Shown in pieces: positions 30,667 through 37,966 of a stretch of 64,000 nt of DNA. The stretch comes from JACVRW01 sp963826165 (GTDB taxonomy: Bacteria > Actinomycetota > Thermoleophilia > Solirubrobacterales > Thermoleophilaceae): the NCBI GenBank assembly GCA_963826165.1, contig CAWGWC010000018.1:62001-126000 (forward strand), in the 5' to 3' direction. Below the pieces are notes generated by a model, which saw only the letters and a list, made by a program, of their open reading frames with translations, did no database searches and was not told where the DNA came from. Position 1 is the stretch's first letter. Each line of letters begins with the position of its first letter. The position numbers and the translations under genes were made by a program.

Positions 30667-30851
30667 CGCTCGCGGCTCAGACCGCGCGCAAGCAGGATCG
30701 CCCCCGTCGCGGCGCAGGCGACGGGGGCGAACACGGCAAAGGTGAGCTCGAAGGCTCCGGTGGCGTCGAGGAGCAGCAGGGCGCCGAGGCACAGCAACGC
30801 AGCGCCTCCCACCAACGACGCGATCTCAGGTCTAGCCGCTCGCACGCTCAC
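30663..30851 (-). CDS. Small two-helix membrane protein in PspC operon
   Basis: About 62 residues, with two hydrophobic segments (EIASLVGGAALLCLGALLLL and FELTFAVFAPVACAATGAIL) and a short basic end (ARGLSRER). The likely start is GTG 30851 or GTG 30845, both overlapping the end of the PspC/LiaF-like gene; a longer reading would lie inside that gene. Its stop overlaps the kinase start. No family recognised. Strict overlap on both sides implies it belongs to the stress operon, perhaps as a kinase or PspC partner. Confidence 0.65.
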   Translation of the reverse strand: MSVRAARPEIASLVGGAALLCLGALLLLDATGAFELTFAVFAPVACAATGAILLARGLSRER

Positions 30852-32088
30852 CCGTGTCCAGGCAGGCGCTGTTGGTGCCCAGGCCCCCGAACTCGTCGCG
30901 CCAGTCGTGATCTTTGAACTCGTCGAAGGCGGCACTGCTCAACGCGCCGCTGGCGTTGCCCACGAGCAGCTCGCCGACCCCGAGGTTGGCGTCCACCACC
31001 AGGCGGCTGGTCTCCGGAGCCGCGTCCCTCGAGTCCTGGAAGTCCACGTCAACGCCGCCGTTGTCGGTGTCGAAGGCCGTGACAGCGCCCACGCCCACGT
31101 CGGCGCTCGTGGCCACGCACACGTCGTCGGGCACGATCAGCGACGCCTGGCCCACTCCCAAATCGATCTCGAGCGGCGTGTCCCCGGCCGGGAGGTCGGT
31201 GTCGCGCAGGTCGATCCGCAGCTCGCCCATACCGAGCTCGTAGCGCTCCCGCAGGTCGGTCACCGACGCCGGACGGTACTCGCGGTCGCCGACACCGCCG
31301 TCGAGGTCGATCCCGGCGGCCTGGACCGTCCCGGCCGACAGGCCGAGCACGACGGCCGGCAGGATCAGCCAGCGCACGGGCCTGAAGAAGGCTCCCGCGA
31401 CGATCGCCGCGCCCGCGCCGATCACCAGCGCGGCGACGAGCGCCCCGCCGCCGACCGCCGCGGCCCATGCTCCGCCAACCGCAACGACCACGCAGAGGAT
31501 GATGACCCCGATTCCGAACGCGGCTCGCCGGGCGATGTCCTTCGCCTCACCGCTGGGTCCCTCTCCGGAGACGAGCCACCAGACAAGGACACCGGCCGCG
31601 ACCAGGAAGGCGAGGGGGATGAGAATCCCCGCAAAGAGAAGTCCACCGCCGAGAAGAAAGGGCCAGCTGATCAGCAGCAGCACCACCACGCCCGCGATCA
31701 CCAGGGCGCGATTGCGGCCCTCGGCCGGGACGGCAGCAGCGGTTGAGCCGCCGGGCTGCTCCGCCGGCATCAGCAACAGCGCCGCGACGTACAGAAGCAC
31801 GCCCGCTCCGCCGAACAGGGCCAGCACCACCGCGGCGATGCGGATGATCACCGGGTCGGTGTTGAAGTAGCGAGCGACGCCGGCACACACGCCGCCGATC
31901 ACCCGGCCGTCACGAGGCCTGACCAGACGCCGCGCCGGAGGGGGCTGGAAACCGCCGCCGCCGCCGGCGCCGAGCGGCTGCGTGGGTGCTTCGTCTGCGG
32001 GCGCCTGCGGCCCCTCGGCTCGCGGCTCCTCGCCGGCCGGCTGCTCCTCTGGCTGCTGGTTCTGCTCGTCCCTGTCGTCCACGGTCAT
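30832..32088 (-). CDS. PspC domain / LiaF-like membrane protein
   Basis: A 418-residue membrane protein. An acidic, Pro/Gln-rich N terminus precedes a PspC domain (RDGRVIGGVCAGVARYFNTD, LLYVAALLLMPAE), several transmembrane helices (about 125-165 and 195-245), and a C-terminal beta-rich domain of the cell-wall-active-antibiotic-response type as in LiaF (YELGMGELRIDLRD, LEIDLGVGQASLIVPDDV, LVVDANLGVGELLVG). In Firmicutes LiaF restrains the LiaRS pair. Here the gene leads an operon with a small membrane protein, PspC-kinase and LuxR regulator. Ribosome site GGAGGA precedes ATG 32088. Confidence 0.88.
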   Translation of the reverse strand: MTVDDRDEQNQQPEEQPAGEEPRAEGPQAPADEAPTQPLGAGGGGGFQPPPARRLVRPRDGRVIGGVCAGVARYFNTDPVIIRIAAVVLALFGGAGVLLYVAALLLMPAEQPGGSTAAAVPAEGRNRALVIAGVVVLLLISWPFLLGGGLLFAGILIPLAFLVAAGVLVWWLVSGEGPSGEAKDIARRAAFGIGVIILCVVVAVGGAWAAAVGGGALVAALVIGAGAAIVAGAFFRPVRWLILPAVVLGLSAGTVQAAGIDLDGGVGDREYRPASVTDLRERYELGMGELRIDLRDTDLPAGDTPLEIDLGVGQASLIVPDDVCVATSADVGVGAVTAFDTDNGGVDVDFQDSRDAAPETSRLVVDANLGVGELLVGNASGALSSAAFDEFKDHDWRDEFGGLGTNSACLDTGERASG

Positions 32089-32221
32089 TTCGTCCTCCGA
32101 TGGCTTGGCGTTCGCGTGCCATCGAGACTGCCGCCATCGGGCCGGCCTGCCTATTGGGAATGATCCTTAGGGAACGCTAGTCGCCGTCCCCTAGATGACG
32201 GGCGCAACAGCCGTGCCACGC

Positions 32222-32227
32222 TAGAAT
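32222..32227 (+). promoter_or_regulatory. -10 element of the tmRNA gene
   Basis: TAGAAT, 12 bases before the mature tmRNA 5' end. No good -35 is seen 16-18 bases upstream (CGGGCG), so only the -10 is supported. Confidence 0.45.
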
Positions 32228-32239
32228 TGAGGACCGCAA

Positions 32240-32611
32240 GGGGGCGAAGCAGCTTCGACGTGGGGCTGTTCCGTCTCGATGTGGCGAGTCGAGGACTCCG
32301 GTTGGCCTCGTAAAAAAATCCGGAAACCAATAATTGCGAACTCCGAGAAGCATGAGTTCGCCCTTGCCGCTTAATTAGGTGAGGGAGTCGCGCCGGGCGG
32401 CCCGCGGTCCGGGTTCGCGGCTTCAGATAGCGGGCTTACCCGAACGGCATGACCTGCGGCCGCTTCGGGGACAACTTCAGCAGGTGTGGCGCCGGGGACG
32501 TGCCCCGCGGATCGACCGAACCGGTCGCCGAGATTCGACTCCGACGGGAACACTCGTAGCAAGCATCGAGATGGAGTTCCGCGGACGCCGGGGCAGTACC
32601 GGCCGCCTCCA
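32240..32611 (+). ncRNA. ssrA: Transfer-messenger RNA (tmRNA), one-piece
   Basis: About 372 nt. The 5' end GGGGGCG (32240-32246) pairs with CGCCTCC (32604-32610) as the acceptor stem, followed by discriminator A; the 3' CC is encoded and then T. The tRNA-like 5' part has the hallmark CTTCGACG, and GGTTGGCCTCGTAAAAA matches the tmRNA pseudoknot-1 region. TCTCGATG (32274-32281) pairs with CATCGAGA for helix P2. The tag frame runs from GCG (32336) to TAA (32372-32374), giving tag AANSEKHEFALAA with the charging alanine. T-stem GCCGG/CCGGC is perfect but its loop is GGCAGTA instead of a TTCRA loop. Confidence 0.93.
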
Positions 32612-32626
32612 CCTCACAGAGCAAGT

Positions 32627-32660
32627 ACGACCTGGCCCCCGAACTCGGGGGCCAGGTCGT
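32627..32660. terminator. Strong hairpin between tmRNA and DUF1269 gene
   Basis: A perfect 15-base-pair stem (arms 32627-32641 and 32646-32660, arm core GACCTGGCCCCCG) with a 4-base loop AACT, 16 bases after the tmRNA end and 18 before the convergent DUF1269 stop. No U-run follows on either strand, common in high-GC Actinomycetota. It probably terminates both transcripts. Confidence 0.8.
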
Positions 32661-32677
32661 TCCCGGGGCTGTCGGGA

Positions 32678-33175
32678 TCAGGCCGAGCGTGAGCCGGCCG
32701 CCTGCAGCGCAGCCTCGAGGCTCGCCTCGGCGTCGTTCGAGAGAGAGCTCTGGATCACGTGGCCCTGCTCCTGCAGGTTGGGCAGGATCTTGTCGGCGGT
32801 CATGCTGCGCACGAGCACGATCAGCGCGGCCGATCCGGGTGTGAGCTTCTCGCCCAGTTCCTTCATGAAGCGGTCGTCCACTCCGTAGTCGGCCAGCGCT
32901 CCGCCCGCGGCGCCCGCGGCCGCACCCACGGCCATTCCGAGCAACGGGGCCAGGAACAGGAGGCCGATCAGGCCGCCCCACAGCGCACCGCCGGCCGCTC
33001 CCACGGCGGCGGGGCTGGTGGCCTGGTGGAGCTTGACCTTCCCGTCCCCCTCGCGGGTGACGATCACTGCATCGTCGATCTCGATGATCTTGGCCTTGAT
33101 GGCTTCGTCGAGCCGGCCGCGAACGCGTTCGGCGGTGGCGATGTCGGGATAGGCGATGGCTATCAGGTCGCTCAT
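32678..33175 (-). CDS. DUF1269 family membrane protein
   Basis: A 165-residue protein of the DUF1269 group: MSDLIAIAYPDIATAERVRG, then DAVIVTREGDGKVKLHQATS, a glycine-zipper hydrophobic pair (AAVGAAGGALWGGLIGLLFL and LLGMAVGAAAGAAGGALADY) and a C-terminal ferredoxin-like part with GSAALIVLVRSMTADKIL. Such proteins are membrane-associated and often stress-linked but have no known biochemical role. ATG 33175 is chosen because it starts the family homology; a GGAGGA ribosome site lies close by. Convergent with tmRNA. Confidence 0.82.
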   Translation of the reverse strand: MSDLIAIAYPDIATAERVRGRLDEAIKAKIIEIDDAVIVTREGDGKVKLHQATSPAAVGAAGGALWGGLIGLLFLAPLLGMAVGAAAGAAGGALADYGVDDRFMKELGEKLTPGSAALIVLVRSMTADKILPNLQEQGHVIQSSLSNDAEASLEAALQAAGSRSA

Positions 33176-33269
33176 GTGCTGAGTTGTTCCTCCTTGGTGG
33201 TTGAACACCGATTCAAGCGGGGACGAGGACCGGCCGCATCACCCGGAACGTGTGAGATATCGCGGAGGC

Positions 33270-34133
33270 TCAGGCGTCCGGATCCGGCGCCAGCCGCGCG
33301 GCCAGCCGGTTCATCCCCCGCTCCTCGGCGGCCTGCGAGGCCCCCTTCAGGTCGGTGGCGCGGTCTGGCGGGAGCTTCACGTCCGCGTCGCGCAGCGTGG
33401 CGATGTCCTTGAAGCGCAGGAGCTCGTCACGCTGGTCGGTGAGGGCGGCCCGGACCCGCGGCCGTGATTCCCGCAGCGCGCCGTCGAGGGCGGCCTCAAG
33501 CGAGCCGTGTCGCTGGAGCAGATCGGCCGCGCCCTTCTCGCCGATCCCCTTGGCACCGGGGATGCCGTCCGAGGGATCGCCACGGAGGGCGATGAAGTCG
33601 GGCACCAGGGCGGGCTCCACCCCGTAGCGCCGCTTGACCTCCTTCGGATCCACGACGTCCGCGCCCTGCCGGCCCGTGCTCACGTAGAGGATCGTCACCG
33701 AGTCGTTCGCGCACTGGAACATGTCGCGGTCGCCGGTCATCACGAGGGTGGTGCCGCCGGCCTCCGACTCGCGGCGGGCGAAGGAGCCGAGCAGGTCGTC
33801 GGCCTCAAGGTTCTCGCTCACGGCGATTGTCCAGCCGAAGGCCTCGAAGAAGTCGCGAGCGTCGGCGAACTGGGGCGCGAGCTTGTCCGGCACCTCGGGC
33901 CGGTCGGCGTGATAGCCATCGAAGAGCTCGACGCGATAATCCGCCGCGTCGGGACCGAAGCACAGCACCACGGCGCGGGGATCGTGCTCCTCGATCTCGC
34001 GGAGGACCAGATTGGCCGTGCCCAGCAGGGCGTTGACGGGCTTGCCGTCCTTGCCCTTGATCGTGTCCGGGAGCGCGTAGAAGGCGCGAAACAGCAGCGA
34101 CGGGGCGTCGATCACGAGCAGAGGCCGGGCCAT
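33270..34133 (-). CDS. Stand-alone 5'-3' exonuclease (Pol I N-domain type)
   Basis: A 287-residue FEN-type nuclease equal to the N-terminal domain of DNA polymerase I, without polymerase. Catalytic acidic residues lie in LLVIDAPSLLFRAFYALPD, VVLCFGPDAADYRVELFDGY, ENLEADDLLGSFARR and LVMTGDRDMFQCA, and the helix-hairpin-helix is FIALRGDPSDGIPGAKGIGE. It removes RNA primers or flaps. Such separate exonucleases are regular in Actinomycetota alongside a polA gene. It ends 94 bases from DUF1269 and is divergent from the carotenoid oxygenase. Confidence 0.93.
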   Translation of the reverse strand: MARPLLVIDAPSLLFRAFYALPDTIKGKDGKPVNALLGTANLVLREIEEHDPRAVVLCFGPDAADYRVELFDGYHADRPEVPDKLAPQFADARDFFEAFGWTIAVSENLEADDLLGSFARRESEAGGTTLVMTGDRDMFQCANDSVTILYVSTGRQGADVVDPKEVKRRYGVEPALVPDFIALRGDPSDGIPGAKGIGEKGAADLLQRHGSLEAALDGALRESRPRVRAALTDQRDELLRFKDIATLRDADVKLPPDRATDLKGASQAAEERGMNRLAARLAPDPDA

Positions 34134-34182
34134 CAGACGCAGACGCTAGCTCCTAACGCCCCTCTGTGAGACGATCGTCGCC

Positions 34183-35667
34183 ATGGCCCTCACCCGCAGG
34201 ACGCTGCTCAAGCGCGGCGCCGGAGCGGCGGCCCTCGCCGCAACCTCACTCGACGTGTCGGCCTTGGCGGCTCGCCGCGAGGCGGACTACCGCCTCGGCT
34301 TCTCGAGCCTCCGCCGCGAGGTCACCCTGCCGCGTCTGGAGGTGGACGGTCGCCTGCCTGACTGGCTGAGCGGGACGCTGGTGCGCAACGGGCCGGCCCA
34401 GTTCGAGGTGGGCGAGCGCGCGTTCGAGCACTGGTTCGACGGCCTCGGGATGCTGCACGCGTTCTCGTTCGAGCGCGGTCGCGTGGGCTATCGCAACCGC
34501 TTCCTGCGCAGCTCGGCCTGGGAGGCCGCGCGCGACGATCAGACGATTCGCTACTCCGAGTTCGCCACGGATCCGTGCCGCGCGATCTTCAACGGAGCCC
34601 AGTCGATGTTCGCCATCGCGCCCGTGCCGAACGCCAACGTCAACGTCGCCCGGATCGCCGACCGCTTCGCCGCCCTCACCGAGATCCCCATGCCGGTGCG
34701 CTTCGACCCCCGCCAACTGAAGACGCTCGGGGTGGCCGGGGAGGTCCCGTTCGCCCAGCTCGGCACCGCCCACCCGCACCGCAGCCGCCGCGAGCGGCTC
34801 TTCTACGAGGTCAAGCTGCTCCCGCCCGCGGAGTACCACGTGCTGTCCCAGCGCGGCGCCCGCACCCGCCCGGTGGCGAAGATTCCCGTCGAGCGGCCGG
34901 CCTACATGCACTCGTTCGGGCTCACCGAGCGATACGTCGTGCTGGGCGAGAGCCCCTTCGTGGTCGACCCGCTCAAGCTGGCCACCGACTGGGAGCCCTT
35001 CATACGCAACTACCGCTGGCGGCCGTCGCGCGGCGCCCACTTCATCGTGGTGGATCGCCGCAGCGGGCGCTCGCGGACGTTCGAGACCGATCCCTTCTTC
35101 ACCTTCCACCACGTGAACGCCTTCGAGAAGGGCAACCGCATCTACGTGGACCTGATCGGCTACGACGACGCCGACCTCATCGACGCGCTCTATCTGGAGC
35201 GGCTGCGCGGCGGCGGTCGACCGGCCGAGGTGGGCGCTCTGCGCCGCTACGAGATCGACCTGGGACGCCGCCGAGTGCGGACCCGCCAGCTGGTCGAGCC
35301 GGCGCTCGAGCTGCCGCGCGTCAACTACGGCCGCAACAACGGAGGGGAGTACCGCTACGTCTACGGCGTCGGTCTGCGCAACGCCCGCACCAGCGGCTTC
35401 CTCGATCAGCTGGTGAAGGCCGACGTGCGAGAGGGGGAGGCTCGAATCTGGCGCGAGCGCGGCTGCTTCCCGGGTGAGGCCGTGTTCGTGCCCTCGCCCC
35501 GCGCCCGCACCGAAGACGACGGCGTTGCGCTGTCGGTGGTGCTCGACACGCGCCGGCGCCGCTCCTTCTTGCTCGTGCTGGACGCGCGCTCGTTCACCGA
35601 GGTGGCGCGCGCCGAGGTGCCTCACCACATCCCGTTCGGCTTCCACGGCGAGCTGTTCCGGACCTAG
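34183..35667 (+). CDS. Carotenoid oxygenase family protein with Tat-like signal
   Basis: A 494-residue protein of the carotenoid cleavage/RPE65 family, iron(II) enzymes on a seven-bladed propeller. The four presumed iron-ligand histidines are in TAHPH, YMHSFG, FHHVNAFE and the C-terminal PFGFHG; family motifs SGTLVRNGPAQFEV and HWFDGLGMLHAFSF are present. The N terminus TRRTLLKRGAGAAALAATS has twin arginines and a hydrophobic stretch, so export by Tat is likely, unusual for this family's cytosolic members. Substrate (apocarotenoid, stilbene or other) is not predictable. Confidence 0.9.
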   Translation: MALTRRTLLKRGAGAAALAATSLDVSALAARREADYRLGFSSLRREVTLPRLEVDGRLPDWLSGTLVRNGPAQFEVGERAFEHWFDGLGMLHAFSFERGRVGYRNRFLRSSAWEAARDDQTIRYSEFATDPCRAIFNGAQSMFAIAPVPNANVNVARIADRFAALTEIPMPVRFDPRQLKTLGVAGEVPFAQLGTAHPHRSRRERLFYEVKLLPPAEYHVLSQRGARTRPVAKIPVERPAYMHSFGLTERYVVLGESPFVVDPLKLATDWEPFIRNYRWRPSRGAHFIVVDRRSGRSRTFETDPFFTFHHVNAFEKGNRIYVDLIGYDDADLIDALYLERLRGGGRPAEVGALRRYEIDLGRRRVRTRQLVEPALELPRVNYGRNNGGEYRYVYGVGLRNARTSGFLDQLVKADVREGEARIWRERGCFPGEAVFVPSPRARTEDDGVALSVVLDTRRRRSFLLVLDARSFTEVARAEVPHHIPFGFHGELFRT

Positions 35668-35707
35668 CGGCTGCGTTCCTCGGGCGGGCCCGGGTACCCG
35701 CCCGACC

Positions 35708-36358
35708 ATGCAGCTGAACATGGACGCGGGCGACACCGAGCCCGACGACGCCACGCCGTTCCTGCCCGAACGCACCGACCTCGATTCGCTGCGTGAGGCC
35801 GCCGCTGGCTGCCGGGGCTGCCACCTGTGGCGGCCCGCCGGCCCCACCGTGTTCGGAGAGGGCCGCGCGGAGGCGCGGGTGATGTTCGTTGGCGAGCAGC
35901 CCGGTGACCAGGAGGACCGGCAGGGCCGTCCGTTCGTCGGACCCGCCGGACGCGAGCTCGACCTCGCTCTCGAGGGCGCTGGGATCGAGCGCAAGCACGC
36001 GTACGTCACGAACGTGGTCAAGCACTTCAAGTTCGAGGAGCGCGGCGGCCGGCGCATCCATCAGACGCCCAAGCGCTTCGAGGTTCAGGCCTGCACGCCG
36101 TGGCTGTCCGAAGAGCTACGGGCAGTGAGCCCCGAGGCCCTGGTGCTTCTCGGCGCCACCGCGGCCAAGGCCATGCTCGGCAGCTCGTTCCGGCTAACTC
36201 AGCATCGCGGCGAGTTCCTCGAGTCCGACCTGGCCGGTCTCGTCACGGCGACGATCCATCCGTCGGCCATCCTGCGCGGGCCGCAGGAGGAGCGCGACGA
36301 GCGCCGCGCCTCCCTGATCGACGATCTGAAGCTGGTGGCCGAGGCGCTCGCGGGGTAA
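35708..36358 (+). CDS. UdgX-type uracil-DNA binding protein (UDG family)
   Basis: A 216-residue uracil-DNA glycosylase-fold protein with iron-sulfur cysteines (AAGCRGCHLWRP and QACTPWLS), motif 1 MFVGEQPGDQEDRQGRPFVG and a C-terminal TIHPSAILRGP. Between them lies GGRRIHQTPKRFEV: the RRIH-x-TP loop is specific to UdgX, in which that His becomes covalently bonded to the abasic sugar after uracil removal, giving an irreversible DNA-protein complex. ATG 35708 is chosen; a longer reading lies in the carotenoid oxygenase gene. Clear family member; the covalent behaviour is inferred from M. smegmatis UdgX. Confidence 0.9.
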   Translation: MQLNMDAGDTEPDDATPFLPERTDLDSLREAAAGCRGCHLWRPAGPTVFGEGRAEARVMFVGEQPGDQEDRQGRPFVGPAGRELDLALEGAGIERKHAYVTNVVKHFKFEERGGRRIHQTPKRFEVQACTPWLSEELRAVSPEALVLLGATAAKAMLGSSFRLTQHRGEFLESDLAGLVTATIHPSAILRGPQEERDERRASLIDDLKLVAEALAG

Positions 36359-36382
36359 CCGGGTCCCGCCTCCGGAGTACTG

Positions 36383-36397
36383 TTGACCAACGGTCAA
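36383..36397. promoter_or_regulatory. Perfect palindrome ahead of phosphatidyltransferase gene
   Basis: TTGACC-AAC-GGTCAA is a perfect 6-base inverted repeat, 17 bases before ATG 36415 and touching the ribosome site GGAGAGAGG. It looks like a TetR- or GntR-type operator. The TTGAC arm could double as a -35, with TAAGGA or similar too close for a -10, so repression or a leader site is more likely. Confidence 0.6.
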
Positions 36398-36414
36398 TAA
36401 GGAGAGAGGAAGCC

Positions 36415-37128
36415 ATGCCCGGCAAGCACACCGATGCAGCCGCCGGGGCCGACGCGCCCCGGGCCAAGCAGTTCGTCCTCGCCGTCCAGGAGGCACGCCT
36501 GCTCGAGTGGATCGCGCGTCGCCTGCCCGCGTGGGTCATGCCCGATCACCTCACCGCGCTGGGAGTGGTGGCGGCCTTCGGCATCGCGGGGGCCTACCTG
36601 CTCTCCAGCGGAGACGCGCTCTGGCTGTGGGCCGCGTCGGCGCTGCTGATCGTGCACTGGCTGGGCGACTCGCTCGACGGCACGCTCGCGCGCGTGCGCC
36701 GCACCGAGCGGCCCAGGTACGGCTACTACCTCGACCACCTCGTCGACGCGCTCGCCACGGCGGTGATCGGACTGGGCCTCGGTTTGTCCCCGTTCATGCT
36801 CCTGTCCGTGGGTCTCGTGATCGTGGCGGCGTACCTGATGCTGTCGATCAACACTTATCTGGAGACCCACAGCTTCGGGGTGTTCGTCCTCGGCTACGGA
36901 GGCGTCGGGCCCACCGAGGTGCGGCTCGTCCTGATCGGACTCAACACCGCGATCGCGCTGGGAGTCGGACTCGGCTTCAGCGTCGGGCAGCTCGGCCTGA
37001 CGGTTCTGGACCTGATCGGACTCGCCATAGCCGGGGTGATGGTGGCGGCGCTCGTGGGCCGCGCGGCCAAGAACCTCAGGCGGCTGGCCGAGCTCGAGCC
37101 GGCGGGCCGGTCAGCCCGAGTCGGCTGA
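36415..37128 (+). CDS. CDP-alcohol phosphatidyltransferase family membrane protein
   Basis: A 237-residue integral membrane enzyme. The family signature is intact: DSLDGTLARVRR then GYYLDHLVDA, with the aspartates that bind metal and CDP-alcohol. The opening hydrophilic stretch and WVMPDHLTALGVVAAFGIAG are typical. About six hydrophobic segments follow. The product could be a phospholipid head-group such as phosphatidylinositol phosphate; the acceptor alcohol is not evident. Its 3' end overlaps the FadR-type gene by 18 bases. The palindrome upstream implies specific regulation. Confidence 0.88.
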   Translation: MPGKHTDAAAGADAPRAKQFVLAVQEARLLEWIARRLPAWVMPDHLTALGVVAAFGIAGAYLLSSGDALWLWAASALLIVHWLGDSLDGTLARVRRTERPRYGYYLDHLVDALATAVIGLGLGLSPFMLLSVGLVIVAAYLMLSINTYLETHSFGVFVLGYGGVGPTEVRLVLIGLNTAIALGVGLGFSVGQLGLTVLDLIGLAIAGVMVAALVGRAAKNLRRLAELEPAGRSARVG

Positions 37129-37959
37129 GCGCAGCGTCCGCGAGCGCTCCGCCACGGGCTGGAGGAAGTCGGGCAGCGGGCGCACCAGCCCCCTGCCCGT
37201 CTCCCGCTCCCAGATCTGCTCGAGCTGGGCGAGGTGCTCGTCCATGACCTCTTCGATGAGCTCGAAGTCGGCCGCGCGCACCGCCGCCAGCGTCCGCTCG
37301 TGGATCTCGATCGTCCAGTCGGGAACGAGCGGCGCGTGCATCGCCATGTCCCGGGCGATCTCGAGCTGACGCAGGAGCGTCCGCATCAGGCCCACGATCG
37401 TGGAGTTTCGGGTGGCCCGGGCAAGGGCGAGGTGGAACTTGAGGTCGAGCTGCAGGAACAGATCCTCGTGACGCAGGAAGTCATCGCCGGCGGCAAGCTC
37501 GCGCTGGCGCTCGATGCTGTTGGTCATCACGGCGAAGTCGTCGTCGGAGGCGTGGGTGGCGGCGAGCTGCGCCACGCGCGGCTCCAGCAGCCGCCGGGCT
37601 TCGAGTACGCCCGCGATCTCCGAGAAGCGAATCTCCTGACGGGACTGCACGAGCTCGCGCGGCACCAGCTCCGAGGCCACGAAGATCCCGCCGGACTGCC
37701 CCCTTCGCACACTGAGCACTCCAGCTTCGGCCAGGGTCTTGATGGCTTCGCGCAGGGTCGGCCTGCTGATCCGCATTTGCGCTGCCAGCTCCCGCTCCGA
37801 GGGGAGGCGGTCACCGGTGTGCAGGTCGCCACCCCTGATCTTCTCCGCGATCTGCTCGACGGCCTCCTCAAAGGTCCGGCGGGTGGCGACGGGCTCGAAC
37901 GAGCGGTCCAAAGCCGCACCACTATACGGCCGCCGTTCGCTTGCCTGCGGCGGGCTCAC
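37111..37959 (-). CDS. FadR-type GntR family transcriptional regulator
   Basis: About 282 residues. The winged helix is TFEEAVEQIAEKIRGGDLHT, LPSERELAAQMRISRPTLRE, AIKTLAEAGVLSVRRGQSGG; the C-terminal FCD domain shows LEARRLLEPRVAQLA, LDLKFHLALARATRNS and MDEHLAQLEQIWERE, with acidic/His residues for metal or ligand. Start is uncertain: GTG 37959 (chosen; CAGGG upstream, eight bases after the dehydrogenase stop), ATG or GTG at 37995 or TTG 37911 are alternatives. Placed in an operon with leucine dehydrogenase, it probably controls branched-chain or keto-acid oxidation. Confidence 0.85.
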   Translation of the reverse strand: MSPPQASERRPYSGAALDRSFEPVATRRTFEEAVEQIAEKIRGGDLHTGDRLPSERELAAQMRISRPTLREAIKTLAEAGVLSVRRGQSGGIFVASELVPRELVQSRQEIRFSEIAGVLEARRLLEPRVAQLAATHASDDDFAVMTNSIERQRELAAGDDFLRHEDLFLQLDLKFHLALARATRNSTIVGLMRTLLRQLEIARDMAMHAPLVPDWTIEIHERTLAAVRAADFELIEEVMDEHLAQLEQIWERETGRGLVRPLPDFLQPVAERSRTLRSADSG

Positions 37960-37966
37960 GCCCTGG

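Noticed and set aside
32521..32545. GATTCGACTCC looks like a T-loop, suggesting an earlier tmRNA 3' end
   Set aside because: Flanking bases do not form the required five-base T-stem and no acceptor complement to GGGGGCG follows, whereas CGCCTCC at 32604 fits.
32379..32888. Possible coding frame over the tmRNA gene
   Set aside because: The tmRNA structure and tag reading explain this region; the frame has no homology and crosses the terminator and the DUF1269 gene.
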